Assembly: GCA_014896485.1 (NCBI GenBank)
Contig: JADBKH010000001.1
Coordinates: 49,517-113,516 of the forward strand
Source of the DNA: Bacillota bacterium
Lineage (GTDB): Bacteria > Bacillota > Bacilli > Bu12
DNA: 64,000 nucleotides
Direction of reading: 5' to 3'
The translations under genes and the position numbers were made by a program. Positions 18,087 through 26,776 of the stretch are shown here, piece after piece; positions within the stretch are counted from its first letter, which is position 1, and every line of letters starts with the position of its first letter. The notes beneath the pieces were generated by a model. That model worked only from the letters and a program-made list of their open reading frames with translations, did not search any database and was not told the origin of the DNA.

Positions 18087-19532
18087 GAAAAGCGCGGGAG
18101 TCCTCGCCATGAATGGCGGGGAGGGATAGCGCCACCAAAGGCAACAAATATCCTTCATGACATACACGCATTATTCTACACTTGTGAATGTGGATGGGTT
18201 GCCTACGACCCAGTCCCTGACCTGCAAGCTGAAGCTCCTGACGACCGCAGAGCAGTCTCAAACGCTGCTGCGTACGGCTAGGACGTATCGCGATGCCTTA
18301 AACTACGCTTCCGCTGTTGCGTTCGCTAATGGCAAGCTGTCGAAGGCCATGCAGCTGCAACAGCTGGTCTATCGGGAGTTACGCGAACGTTTCAGCCTGC
18401 CCGCACAGATGGCCTGTAACGCACCGCGTCAAGTCGCTGCTTCTTACAAAACGCTGTGGGAGCGTGCCCGGACCAATGCTGCCCACCGTACCAAGGGCTG
18501 GACCAAGCGCCGTTACAAAGGCCTTGACAAGACCCCAAAGTTTACTGCCCTGACGGTGAACCTGAACTACAGGCGTGACTGGTCGCTCGGCAAAAACCAA
18601 ACCGTCAGCATCGGCACCCTGGATGGGCGGGTCCGCTGCCGCTACGAAGGCTGGAACAAGCACCTGGATTGGCTGCGTGAACCTGCTCGTTACGGCATTG
18701 CCCTAGGTGCTGCCAAGCTCTGGCGAGACCCCGGCACCAAGATCTGGTACCTGCTGGTCTGTGTGGAGAAAACGTTGAGAGCAGATGTGTTGGACTGCAT
18801 TACTACGGTCAAAGGCGTGGATCTGAACCGCCGCAACATTGCGGTGGAATCGGATACACAGGATGCCTGCCGATTCTACTACGGCGGACGTTACAAACAT
18901 CTGGCGCAGCGATACGCCAGTACCCCCAGTGCGTTACAAGCGAAGGGCACCCGCGGAGCGAAAGGGAGGCGAAGGCAGCTTGCTTTGCAGGAGAGACGGC
19001 TGAATGCTGACGTGACGCATTGTGTTTCCAAAGCCATCGCAGTACCCCATGCGATGGTCGGCATGGAGTGGCTGAAAGACATCCGGGAACACACGGAGCC
19101 GCATCACGCAAAAAAGGCTTCCGAAAAGCGGCGCAGGGCCAACCGGGAAGCAACTGCCTGGAGCTTTGCGGACCTGCAGCAAAAGATCGCTTATAAACGC
19201 GGCTTGCAGATGGCGTTCCCACCTGGGTAGATGCCGACTACACGAGCCAGGGCTGCCCGATCTGCGGGCAGATCGGACCGGAAAACCAGCCGGGCAAAGG
19301 CTTGTTGTTTGGATGCGCCTGTTGTAGCTATACCCTTCATGCAGATTTGGTGGCAGCGAGAAATCTCTGTATGCGAACGCTCCTCATCCGGCAGGACTGG
19401 GTGAGGACGGGGCGATTGTCAGACGTCCCTGAAGCATCGGGTGACGAAACCAAAGCCGGACGCCTGCAAAGGTATTCTGAATTGCGGTGGAGCCCAGACG
19501 CAAGCTCCGGCCTTTAGGACGGGGTTGTTGAC
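18087..19532 (+). mobile_element. IS200/IS605-family element, IS1341 type (tnpB only)
   Basis: The left end carries a hairpin (18102-18110 pairing with 18113-18121) preceded by TTCAAC (18081-18086), a plausible target/TAM sequence. The right end has an imperfect hairpin (CCGGCC-TTTA-GGACGG, 19508-19523) and GGTTGTTGAC (19523-19532), as is common at the 3' ends of such elements. There is no tnpA (HUH Y1 transposase), so it could move only with help in trans. The tnpB 3' end and right end would encode the omega/reRNA whose guide would start in the flank at about 19533. The exact ends are approximate. Confidence 0.65.
18157..19517 (+). pseudogene. tnpB: TnpB RNA-guided nuclease/transposase-associated protein, frameshifted
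   Basis: The first frame (18157-19230) holds the N-terminal domain, RuvC-I Asp222 in VKGVDLNRRN and RuvC-II Glu304 in GMEWLKDI, then ends at a TAG. The C-terminus continues in the +2 frame from about 19215: VDADYTSQGCPICG, a second Cys pair in CACC, and the RuvC-III Asp in LHADLVAARN. Joining the parts requires one extra base (or two fewer) near 19213-19215. All catalytic residues and the zinc finger survive across the two frames, so the lesion looks recent, or could be a sequencing error or programmed shift. As written the protein lacks RuvC-III and should be inactive. Confidence 0.85.
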
Positions 19533-19590
19533 TGTTCCGACATCTTTTTGCGCCATCTGTCACACTGCACCTTTTTTCATACAATTGGAC

Positions 19591-19619
19591 TTGACGCTGT
19601 GATGTGAGGGGGCTATCCT
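19591..19619 (+). promoter_or_regulatory. Promoter upstream of c-di-AMP riboswitch 1
   Basis: TTGACG (19591-19596) and TATCCT (19614-19619) are spaced by 17 bases. Transcription would start near 19626, just ahead of the aptamer. Confidence 0.6.
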
Positions 19620-19631
19620 CCTTATCAAGCA

Positions 19632-19779
19632 CGTTTCTCTCTATTTTTCTCATCCAATCGCTGAATCCCAGGTTATTGGGAGCGGGGAGACCAATTTTCT
19701 TGGGGCGAACGCTTTCACAGCGGGGGTGCACCCACCGCCCTAGCCCGTCAGCTAACCCCGTAAGCGAAAGGTGGAGACG
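19632..19779 (+). promoter_or_regulatory. c-di-AMP (ydaO-yuaA) riboswitch upstream of mobA
   Basis: The hallmark ydaO segments occur in order: CGCTGAATCC, GGAGCGGGGAGACCAA-type, TTGGGGCGAACG, and CCCGTCAGCTAACC followed by CGTAAGCG (about 19743-19766). The last two are nearly identical to the Bacillus subtilis ydaO leader. CGTTTCT (19632-19638) can form P1 with GGAGACG (19773-19779). These aptamers bind cyclic di-AMP and usually turn genes off. The next gene is mobA, 100 bases downstream, which is not a usual target. Confidence 0.88.
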
Positions 19780-19783
19780 CGCA

Positions 19784-19826
19784 GCGGTGCGGGCCACTCG
19801 GAAGGTGTCCGGGTGGCCTGTACCGC
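19784..19826 (+). terminator. Hairpin after riboswitch 1, possible expression platform
   Basis: GGCCACTCGGA (19792-19802) pairs over 11 bp with TCCGGGTGGCC (19808-19818), closed by an outer GCGGT/ACCGC pair (19784-19788 and 19822-19826). GTTTGGG follows, a weak U-tract. It is well placed to act as the terminator arm, although the poor U-run leaves the mechanism open. Confidence 0.5.
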
Positions 19827-19878
19827 GTTTGGGCATAGTCGGGTGGGCGAATGGGGCATGGGTGGAAAGAGGGAGAGA

Positions 19879-20565
19879 TTGACCAGGGATCGAGTGGATT
19901 CCCATCCACGTGCAGCCATCATCGCTGCAGGAGGACAGAGCCGTCGGATGGGCCGTGCAAAGGCGCTTCTCCCACTTGGGGGGCGACCATTGTTGCAATG
20001 GGTGATTGCTGCCGCCCGTCAGGCCGGTTGTGATCCTGTCTTCGTTGTAGGACGGCCTGCGGAGGTGTGGCAACCTCCCGAAGACGTGGTGCTGCTCGAA
20101 GATCGCCATCCTGGAAAGGGACCCTTGGCGGCTCTGGAAGCGGGATTGACAGCCAGTGAAGCACCGTGGAACCTCCTGCTTGCCTGCGACCTCCCCTTTC
20201 TGTCTGCAAGGTTTCTTCAGGCCCTTTTCGCTGAAGCAGAAAGGCACCGGTCTGTGCGTCAACCCGGTGTGGTGGTCCCGATCGATGCGCAGCAGCGGCT
20301 TCAACCGCTTTCTGCGCTCTACCATCGCAATCTACTGCCACTCGTGGAGGAACAGCTTTTACAAGGCGCTCTTTCCATGGGGGCCCTTTTGGACCGGGTT
20401 CGCAGCGCAGAAGACGCGTGGTATACTGCATTTCGAGGACCTGAAGTGTTCGCACCGGATCTGTTTTTCAACGTCAATACGCCGGAGCGGTATGCTGAGG
20501 CTCAACAAAAATTGCTCCGAGCCGCGCTTGCTGAGGGCACTCCGCCGATGCAGGACGGCCGATAG
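19879..20565 (+). CDS. mobA: Molybdenum cofactor guanylyltransferase
   Basis: The protein begins with the MobA nucleotidyltransferase signature (AAIIAAGGQSRRMGRAKALLPLGGRPLL region) and has a central CDLPFLSA metal-binding segment. It converts molybdopterin-Mo plus GTP to the MGD precursor used by DMSO-reductase-family enzymes. The start is uncertain: TTG 19879 (GAGGGAGA upstream) gives 228 residues and GTG 19894 also fits; longer ATG options run into leader RNA. It precedes moaA by 50 bases on the same strand. Confidence 0.9.
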   Translation: MTRDRVDSHPRAAIIAAGGQSRRMGRAKALLPLGGRPLLQWVIAAARQAGCDPVFVVGRPAEVWQPPEDVVLLEDRHPGKGPLAALEAGLTASEAPWNLLLACDLPFLSARFLQALFAEAERHRSVRQPGVVVPIDAQQRLQPLSALYHRNLLPLVEEQLLQGALSMGALLDRVRSAEDAWYTAFRGPEVFAPDLFFNVNTPERYAEAQQKLLRAALAEGTPPMQDGR

Positions 20566-20615
20566 GGTAACGCTGGAAACGGCGTTGCCTCCCGCATTTG
20601 GAAAGGAGCTATCCC

Positions 20616-21665
20616 ATGATCGCACAAGCCCCACAGACCACCTCACTGGGGGAAAGGGCTTCATCCCCTGAAAATATCGATGGTTTTGGACGTACCATTT
20701 CCTATCTGCGTATTTCTCTTACCGATCGGTGCAACCTGCGCTGTCTTTACTGTATGCCTGCTGAAGGCATGACCTTCATGCACCCGAGCCATTATTTGCG
20801 TCGGGAAGAGCTGAACACGGTGTTGCGTGTCGCCGTACAAATGGGGATTCGCAAGATTCGCTTTACTGGCGGTGAACCGACGTTGCGACCCGAGCTGGTC
20901 GAGATTGTACGGGATACCCGTTCGATAGAAGGCGTCGAAGAGATCGCTCTGTCGACCAACGCGGTTCTACTCGATCGCAAGGCAGCAGCATTGAAAGAAG
21001 CTGGGGTCGATCGGGTCAACATCAGCCTGGATACGTTGCGCCCCGACCGCTTTCGACAGATGACGCGGCTGGGCAATATCGAGAAAGTCTTTGCAGGGAT
21101 TCGAGCTGCCTGGGAAGTTGGCATGCGACCCTTGAAGATCAACACGGTGGTGATGCGTGGCCAAAATGACGATGAGATCGGGCAGCTGGCTGCACTGACA
21201 CAGCGTTATCCGATCGAGGTCCGATTCATTGAATATATGCCCATCGGTGTCTCCTATGAAGCGTGGCGTGCCTCTTTCGTGCCCGCAGCAGAGATTCTCC
21301 GCGCCTGTGAGCAGAATGGCGTGTTGATCCACGTGCCCCAAGAACGCTACAGTGGTCCGGCCGAACGTTACCAGTACATGGGTGCGCCGGGAAAAATCGG
21401 CGTGATCCATGCCGTTTCGACCAGCTTCTGCGGTTATTGCAACCGCATCCGTATGACTGCAGACGGGTTGTTCAAACCCTGCCTGCATTCCGATCATGTC
21501 TTTGATGTGAAAGAAGCCTTACGTATGCGTGGGGAGGAAGGCGTTCGGGATGTGTTGCGGCACGTTTTGCGCAAGAAACCGCTGCAGCACCATATGCAGG
21601 TGCCGGAAGGCGCCTTGGCCAATACACGTTACAGTCGGTTGAACATGTCCCAGATGGGGGGATGA
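20616..21665 (+). CDS. moaA: GTP 3',8-cyclase MoaA (radical SAM)
   Basis: The 349-residue enzyme carries out the first step of molybdopterin synthesis. The N-terminal radical-SAM cluster is C39-x3-C43-x2-C46 (DRCNLRCLYCMP), with FTGGEPTLRPE typical of SAM binding. The second [4Fe-4S] cluster, unique to MoaA, is in FCGYCNRIRMTADGLFKPC. The protein ends NTRYSRLNMSQMGG, the usual Gly-Gly tail needed for activity. ATG 20616 has AAAGGAG seven bases upstream. Its product partner MoaC is not in the window. Confidence 0.97.
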   Translation: MIAQAPQTTSLGERASSPENIDGFGRTISYLRISLTDRCNLRCLYCMPAEGMTFMHPSHYLRREELNTVLRVAVQMGIRKIRFTGGEPTLRPELVEIVRDTRSIEGVEEIALSTNAVLLDRKAAALKEAGVDRVNISLDTLRPDRFRQMTRLGNIEKVFAGIRAAWEVGMRPLKINTVVMRGQNDDEIGQLAALTQRYPIEVRFIEYMPIGVSYEAWRASFVPAAEILRACEQNGVLIHVPQERYSGPAERYQYMGAPGKIGVIHAVSTSFCGYCNRIRMTADGLFKPCLHSDHVFDVKEALRMRGEEGVRDVLRHVLRKKPLQHHMQVPEGALANTRYSRLNMSQMGG

Positions 21666-21730
21666 AGTCCTTCCTCTCCTGCTTCTCTGATGGGGGCCGT
21701 TGCGGATGAGACGGTCCCTTTGATGTGTGA

Positions 21731-21759
21731 TTGCTCTTTCTCTGTTTATTCGATATACT
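21731..21759 (+). promoter_or_regulatory. Predicted sigma-A promoter of the COG2984 ABC operon
   Basis: TTGCTC (21731-21736) and TATACT (21754-21759) are separated by 17 bases, 54 bases before the operon's first start codon. It lies downstream of moaA, so this operon is likely transcribed separately. Confidence 0.6.
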
Positions 21760-21812
21760 CATGTAGTACAACGCGTCGATACTGTAGTGTAGCAAAGAAA
21801 TGGAGGAAACGG

Positions 21813-22868
21813 GTGCACATCAGGAGAACAGGATGGATGTTGGGGGCTGTCATGAGCGCCCTGCTGTTGGCAGGCTGTGGCGGATCGGCAGCGGGGAATG
21901 CCTCACAGGCGGGAAATACACCCCCTGCTCCGCCGTCCTCGCAGTCGTCCACCGCAGGGCAGTCTTCTGCGGTAAAGCCTGTGCATATCGATATTGGACA
22001 ATATGTGGAGCATCCCTCCCTCGATGCCGCTGTCGCCGGGTTTAAAGATGCCCTCAAAGCTGCGGGGTATGTCGAAAGAGAGACTGTCTTTTACAATCAA
22101 AAGAATGCTCAGGGTGCAACGGACTTGACCGCATCGGTTGCCCAGTCGTTTGCACAAGACAATGCGGACTTGATCTTGGCCGTTGCCACACCGATGGCAC
22201 AAGCTGTGGCCAAGGTCGTCAAAGATCGTCCCGTGCTTATCACGGCCGTGACCGATCCGGTTTCAGCCGGTTTGGTGAAAAGCCTCGATCACCCAGGAGG
22301 CAATGTCAGTGGAACGACGGACTTAAATCCGGTGGCAGAGCAAATTGGGCTGATTCCACAGATCAAGCCGGGAGCCAAGCGGGTCGGTATCCTCTACAAT
22401 TCTGGCGAGGCAAATTCGCTGGTTCAGGTCAAGTTGGCACGACAGGCAGCCCAACAGAATGGACTGACGCTGGTCGAGGCAACGGTAACCCAAGCCGGTG
22501 AGGTGGCACAGGCCGCGCAATCGTTGGTGGGCCGCGTCGATGCCATCTATGTGCCGACAGACAACACCGTCGTCGCTGCACTGGATGCGGTGATAAAGGT
22601 GGCCAATCAGAACAAGATTCCGATTGTCTCTGGGGAAGGCGATTCGGTCAAGAAGGGTTGCGTTGCCACGTACGGAATCGATTATCACCAATTGGGAGAG
22701 CAGACGGGCCAGATGGCGGTTGAGATTCTACAGGGAAAGGCCAAGCCTGCGGATTTGGCCATCCGCGGCGGTGAACCCCAACTGATTCTCAATCAAGCAG
22801 CTGCGGAGGCCCAGGGAGCCGTTTTGCCGGAGAAACTGCTCAGCAAGGCGAAGCAGGTGTATAGATGA
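21813..22868 (+). CDS. ABC transporter substrate-binding lipoprotein (COG2984, TrpX-like)
   Basis: The 351-residue protein has a lipoprotein signal (SALLLAGC), a Ser/Pro-rich tether and a type-I periplasmic-binding fold. Segments such as ILAVATPMAQAV, ITAVTDPVSAGLVKSLDHPGGNVSGTTD and VPTDNTVVAALDAV are characteristic of the COG2984 family. Its best-known members (TrpX in streptococci) are linked to tryptophan or related aromatic uptake; the ligand here is not known. GTG 21813 has GGAGG upstream; the frame is open further upstream but without a signal peptide start. First gene of a three-gene operon. Confidence 0.88.
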   Translation: MHIRRTGWMLGAVMSALLLAGCGGSAAGNASQAGNTPPAPPSSQSSTAGQSSAVKPVHIDIGQYVEHPSLDAAVAGFKDALKAAGYVERETVFYNQKNAQGATDLTASVAQSFAQDNADLILAVATPMAQAVAKVVKDRPVLITAVTDPVSAGLVKSLDHPGGNVSGTTDLNPVAEQIGLIPQIKPGAKRVGILYNSGEANSLVQVKLARQAAQQNGLTLVEATVTQAGEVAQAAQSLVGRVDAIYVPTDNTVVAALDAVIKVANQNKIPIVSGEGDSVKKGCVATYGIDYHQLGEQTGQMAVEILQGKAKPADLAIRGGEPQLILNQAAAEAQGAVLPEKLLSKAKQVYR

Positions 22869-23791
22869 TCGCTGCGTTTCTAGGAGCGATCGAGCTCGGG
22901 CTGCTCTATGGCATTCTGGCCATGGGTGTCTATCTGAGCTTCCGCGTCCTGGACTTTCCGGACCTTACGGTAGATGGAAGCTTTGTAACTGGCGCGGCAG
23001 TGATGTCCGCGCTTTTTCTACACGGGGTCTCTCCTTGGATCGCGACCTTGACGGCATTGCTGGGTGGTGCGGTGGCCGGGACGCTCACGGGTCTATTGAC
23101 GACAAAAGGACATATCCAAGGACTGCTCTCTGGAATTTTGGTGCAGATCGGGCTCTATTCGATCAACTTGCGTATTATGGGGCGATCCAACATACCGCTG
23201 TTGGCAGGGACCGTGATGGATCCCATCGCTGCTCTGCCCTTCGGGTTGCACGTATCCACCTTGCTCACCTTCGTAGCGTTGGTGGCGTTCTGTGGGGTGA
23301 TCCTGTGGGCGTTCTTGGGAACGGCTTTTGGCTTGGCGGTTCGTGCGACCGGAGATAGCCCCCAGATGGTCCGGGCCCTGGGTGGCCATACGACGGCGAC
23401 GGTGGTGGTGGGTCTGGCGATCAGCAATGCCTTTGTCGCTTTCAGCGGTGCGCTGGTTGCCCAATACCAGGGATTTACCGATGTTACCATGGGCATCGGG
23501 ATGATCGTGGTCGGATTGGCGGCCGTCATCATCGGTGAGGTCCTTTTTGGGGCCCCGAATGTCTGGCGGGGGCTGGCTGCAGCCGTAGGAGGCGCCATCG
23601 TGTTCCGGCTGGTGATTGCACTGGCCCTGCGTGCTGGCTTGGCACCGACAGATTTAAAGCTCGCTACCGCCGTCATCGTTGTGGTGGCGTTGCTTTTGCC
23701 ACGATGGCTCACGCAGCGCCGGCAGCGTCAGAACCTGCAGCAGGCCGTTGATGCAGCGTTGCAAGAGAAGGCAGATGCACAAGTAGGTTAA
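22865..23791 (+). CDS. ABC transporter permease (COG4120, TrpY-like)
   Basis: The 308-residue integral membrane protein belongs to the branched-chain-type permease superfamily, with about eight hydrophobic segments and the N-terminal LGLLYGILAMGVYLSFRVLDFPDLTVDGSF motif region typical of COG4120. Its ATG overlaps the stop of the binding-protein gene (ATGA), indicating coupling. The C-terminal tail is cytoplasmic and charged. Confidence 0.9.
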   Translation: MIAAFLGAIELGLLYGILAMGVYLSFRVLDFPDLTVDGSFVTGAAVMSALFLHGVSPWIATLTALLGGAVAGTLTGLLTTKGHIQGLLSGILVQIGLYSINLRIMGRSNIPLLAGTVMDPIAALPFGLHVSTLLTFVALVAFCGVILWAFLGTAFGLAVRATGDSPQMVRALGGHTTATVVVGLAISNAFVAFSGALVAQYQGFTDVTMGIGMIVVGLAAVIIGEVLFGAPNVWRGLAAAVGGAIVFRLVIALALRAGLAPTDLKLATAVIVVVALLLPRWLTQRRQRQNLQQAVDAALQEKADAQVG

Positions 23792-23816
23792 GCTTGAGAA
23801 AGAAGAGATCGGGAAC

Positions 23817-24611
23817 ATGCTGCAGTTGGAAAATGTCAGCAAACTTTTCTTCACCGGCACAGTGAATCAGCGGGTAGCTGTCCGCAAGATCAACCTCACC
23901 CTGGAAGATGGCGACTTCGTCACGGTGATTGGTTCCAATGGTGCAGGAAAATCGACACTGCTGAACTTAATCGCTGGTGTCTATCCGCCTGATCGAGGGC
24001 GGATTGTACTCGATGGAAAAGAGATCACTTCCTGGGAAGAGGCGCGTCGTGCCGCGTGGATCGGACGGGTCTTTCAGGATCCCGCGGCAGGTACCGCTCC
24101 TCGGATGACGATTGCAGAAAACCTGGCAATCGCTTATCGCCGGGGGCAACGGCGTGGGTTGCAGTGGGGATTGAACAAAGCCTTGCGGGAGCAGATCGAA
24201 GTGGCATTGGCCGATCTTGGATTGGGGTTGGAGCACCGGCTGCAGACCAAGGTCGGTCTCCTCTCGGGTGGAGAACGGCAAGCGCTTACCCTGTTGATGG
24301 CAACCTGTACCCAACCACGTCTCTTGCTGCTCGACGAGCATACCGCGGCCCTCGATCCTTCGAAAGCCGCGTTGGTCACCCAGCTGACGGAGCGTCTGGT
24401 CGCCGAACAACGGCTGACAACGGTCATGGTCACCCACAACATGGAACAAGCCTTGCGTTTAGGGAACCGTCTGATCATGCTCCATAGCGGACGGATTCTT
24501 TTTGAGATACAAGGGAGCGAAAAGCGGCGCGCGACCGTTCGCGATCTTTTAGAGGCTTTTCACCAGCTGCAGGGCGAAACGATGACAGAAGATGAGCTGC
24601 TGATGAATTGA
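23817..24611 (+). CDS. ABC transporter ATP-binding protein (COG1101, TrpZ-like)
   Basis: This 264-residue ATPase has Walker A GSNGAGKST, signature LSGGERQALTLLMA (the COG1101 form), Walker B LLLLDEHTAALDP and an H-loop THNMEQA. The DEHTAALDP wording is typical of this family. It completes the three-gene import system with the binding protein and permease upstream; the gap to the permease is 25 bases. Confidence 0.92.
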   Translation: MLQLENVSKLFFTGTVNQRVAVRKINLTLEDGDFVTVIGSNGAGKSTLLNLIAGVYPPDRGRIVLDGKEITSWEEARRAAWIGRVFQDPAAGTAPRMTIAENLAIAYRRGQRRGLQWGLNKALREQIEVALADLGLGLEHRLQTKVGLLSGGERQALTLLMATCTQPRLLLLDEHTAALDPSKAALVTQLTERLVAEQRLTTVMVTHNMEQALRLGNRLIMLHSGRILFEIQGSEKRRATVRDLLEAFHQLQGETMTEDELLMN

Positions 24612-24696
24612 AGCGAGTAAACATCCAATGTCATCTTGCCAAGTTGTCCTTTTTTCCGCATGATGAAGTGCAGCGCAGGAGGAAAGGAGCAGCAAG

Positions 24697-25530
24697 ATGA
24701 GACGACGGATGCGATGGACGGGTCTCTGGAGTGGATGGATAATCAGTGCATTGTTGCTGGTTGGTTGTGGTGGTTCGACCGCTGGGAGCAATGCGTCTAC
24801 CGGGGTGAGTCCGCAGACGGGACAGTCGGCAGCATCGCAGGGCACAGGGAAGGTGTTGACCGTCGCAACCAATGCCACTTTTGTGCCCTTTGAATCAGTC
24901 GATCAAAACAACCAAATTGTCGGATTTGATATCGATATTTGGAAAGCGATCGCCGATCAAGAAAAGTTGCAATACAAGATCGAGAATGTCGATTTCAATG
25001 GCATTGTGACAGGTGTGCAGACCGGCCGCTATGATTTTGGCATTTCTGGGATCACGATCACGGACGAACGCAAGCAGGCGGTTGCATTCAGTGAACCGTA
25101 TTATCATGAGGGATTGATCATCGCTGTCAAAAAGGGAGCGACTGGGATCAGCAAACCGGCCGATCTCGCAGGCAAGACCGTCGGCGTACAATTGGGGACG
25201 ACCGGGGCGCAGTGGACACAAGAGCATCTCAAGCAGAGCCAGATCAAAACGTTTGATCAGAGTACCGATGCCTTTCTGGCATTAAAAAATGGACAGGTCG
25301 ACGCTGTGATCAACGACGAGCCGAATACGGCCTACTACATCCAGCAAGGCAATCCCGAAGTGATGATGGTGGGAAATTTGCTGACGGGCGAAGATTACGG
25401 GATCGCTGTCAGCAAGCAGAATCAGCAGTTGCTCAATCAGATCAACGAGGGTCTAAGGGCAATTCGCCAGAATGGCACATACGACAAGATCTATGAAAAG
25501 TGGTTTGGGGAAAAGCCCCCTGCTTCCTAA
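24697..25530 (+). CDS. Polar amino-acid ABC transporter binding lipoprotein (GlnH-like), orphan
   Basis: The 277-residue protein has a lipobox (LLLVGC) after an Arg-rich start and a short Ser/Gly tether. Then comes a SBP_bac_3 domain beginning LTVATNATFVPFE, with FDIDIWKAIA, YDFGISGITITDERKQAVAFSEPY and VGVQLGTTGAQW. These match GlnH/HisJ-type binding of a polar amino acid; the substrate is unknown. GGAGGAAAGGAG precedes the ATG. No permease or ATPase of this class is adjacent, so it probably shares one encoded elsewhere. Confidence 0.9.
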   Translation: MRRRMRWTGLWSGWIISALLLVGCGGSTAGSNASTGVSPQTGQSAASQGTGKVLTVATNATFVPFESVDQNNQIVGFDIDIWKAIADQEKLQYKIENVDFNGIVTGVQTGRYDFGISGITITDERKQAVAFSEPYYHEGLIIAVKKGATGISKPADLAGKTVGVQLGTTGAQWTQEHLKQSQIKTFDQSTDAFLALKNGQVDAVINDEPNTAYYIQQGNPEVMMVGNLLTGEDYGIAVSKQNQQLLNQINEGLRAIRQNGTYDKIYEKWFGEKPPAS

Positions 25531-25574
25531 AGATATAGCGCGGGCATCCGAATTCAAAGTTGTATCTTCCAAAA

Positions 25575-25607
25575 GAGAAGGTGTGCTCTCAACGGGCACA
25601 CCTTCTC
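25575..25607. terminator. Bidirectional terminator between convergent genes
   Basis: A 12-bp perfect stem (25575-25586 with 25596-25607, GAGAAGGTGTGC) has a 9-base loop. On the minus strand it is followed by TTTTGG, so it most likely ends the SsuA-like transcript. It also lies 45 bases after the GlnH-like gene. Confidence 0.7.
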
Positions 25608-25639
25608 TGGCTGATCGGTGGCCGAACGACGATCTTGCC

Positions 25640-26743
25640 TTACGAAGCAGGTCCAAGAAGTTTTGCGGCTTGCTGGGCCAAGGAGAGATCGACTACCTGA
25701 TGAAGATCGACGTTGCCCTTTACATTTCCGCCTTGCTTGTAGTATTCGTACTGCATCTGGAGATTGGCGATATTGATGTTCCCATCGGGATCCAGACCGG
25801 TGGGAGCCGCGCGATTCCAGATCGCCGGATCTTTTAACGGGGTGTACTGCATCAAGATACGGGTGATGGCTGCTCGATCTTTGTTTCCGGTGACAAAGGC
25901 GGCGTTGTAATCGCGGATACCTTTCAGATAGGCGAGCATAAAGCGTTCAGCAACATCCCGCTTTTGCACGAAAGCAGGGGAAGCCAAGACGATGGCGCAT
26001 TGAGCATCCTCCAGGTACTGCGTGGTATCCAAAAACCGCACGGAGATTCCCTGCGCTTCCCCTTGCGCGATGAACGGCTCGATCTCCATAGCGACGTCGA
26101 CCGAGCCGTTGGCCAACGCGGCCAACATTTGGCCAAAATCGTCGATTACCACGACGTGTACGTCTTTCTCTGTTAAACCTCCTGCTCCCAAAGCCTTGTC
26201 AAGCATGTACTGGTCGACGCTGTCTCGGCCCGAGATGGCACAAGTTAACCCTTTCAGATCGCTGTACGTCTTTACTTTACCAGCCAGTTGCTTGCGAATG
26301 ACCAGGGTGAAATAGGAGCGATTCTTCAAATCGTGGCCCTTGTCGGCGATCGCCTTGACATCGATTCCTTGTGCTACCGCATTGAACAGGGAGGCAGAAC
26401 TGATACCGCCGGCCAGATCCACTTGATCTGCGGCGACGGCAGGCAACATGTCCTCCGAATTGGAGAAGGTGACCCATTGGATGTTGATGCCGTAAGCTCT
26501 GAAATACCCTTTTGCTTCAGCAATGTAGAAGCCGGCTCCGCTGGGTGCACCATCTTCGGCAATCTTGACCGTTACCGAATGTTTGAGCGGGGGTAGATCC
26601 GAACCGGTGGTCTGCAACTGCGAGGAAGGCTGCGTTCCCCCAGGAGCCGGAGGGGACGAGGTAGGTGTTTGCCCGCTGCAGCCAGCCAAAAGGATTCCGA
26701 CCAGCGCAAGGGTAAGGGGAAGTGGGATCCATTTGAAGCGCAT
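25640..26743 (-). CDS. NitT/TauT/SsuA-family ABC binding lipoprotein
   Basis: The 367-residue protein has a lipobox (GILLAGC) and Ser/Pro tether, followed by an NMT1/SsuA-like domain: VKIAEDGAPSGAGFYIAEAKGYFRAYGINI and AADQVDLAGGISSASLFNAVAQG. Homologues import aliphatic sulfonates, taurine, nitrate or thiamine precursors; sequence alone does not choose among them. AGGAGGG is 9 bases before the ATG. It is the third gene after permease and ATPase. Confidence 0.9.
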   Translation of the reverse strand: MRFKWIPLPLTLALVGILLAGCSGQTPTSSPPAPGGTQPSSQLQTTGSDLPPLKHSVTVKIAEDGAPSGAGFYIAEAKGYFRAYGINIQWVTFSNSEDMLPAVAADQVDLAGGISSASLFNAVAQGIDVKAIADKGHDLKNRSYFTLVIRKQLAGKVKTYSDLKGLTCAISGRDSVDQYMLDKALGAGGLTEKDVHVVVIDDFGQMLAALANGSVDVAMEIEPFIAQGEAQGISVRFLDTTQYLEDAQCAIVLASPAFVQKRDVAERFMLAYLKGIRDYNAAFVTGNKDRAAITRILMQYTPLKDPAIWNRAAPTGLDPDGNINIANLQMQYEYYKQGGNVKGNVDLHQVVDLSLAQQAAKLLGPAS

Positions 26744-26776
26744 AGATAAAATCCCTCCTGAATCGTGTAGGAACGT

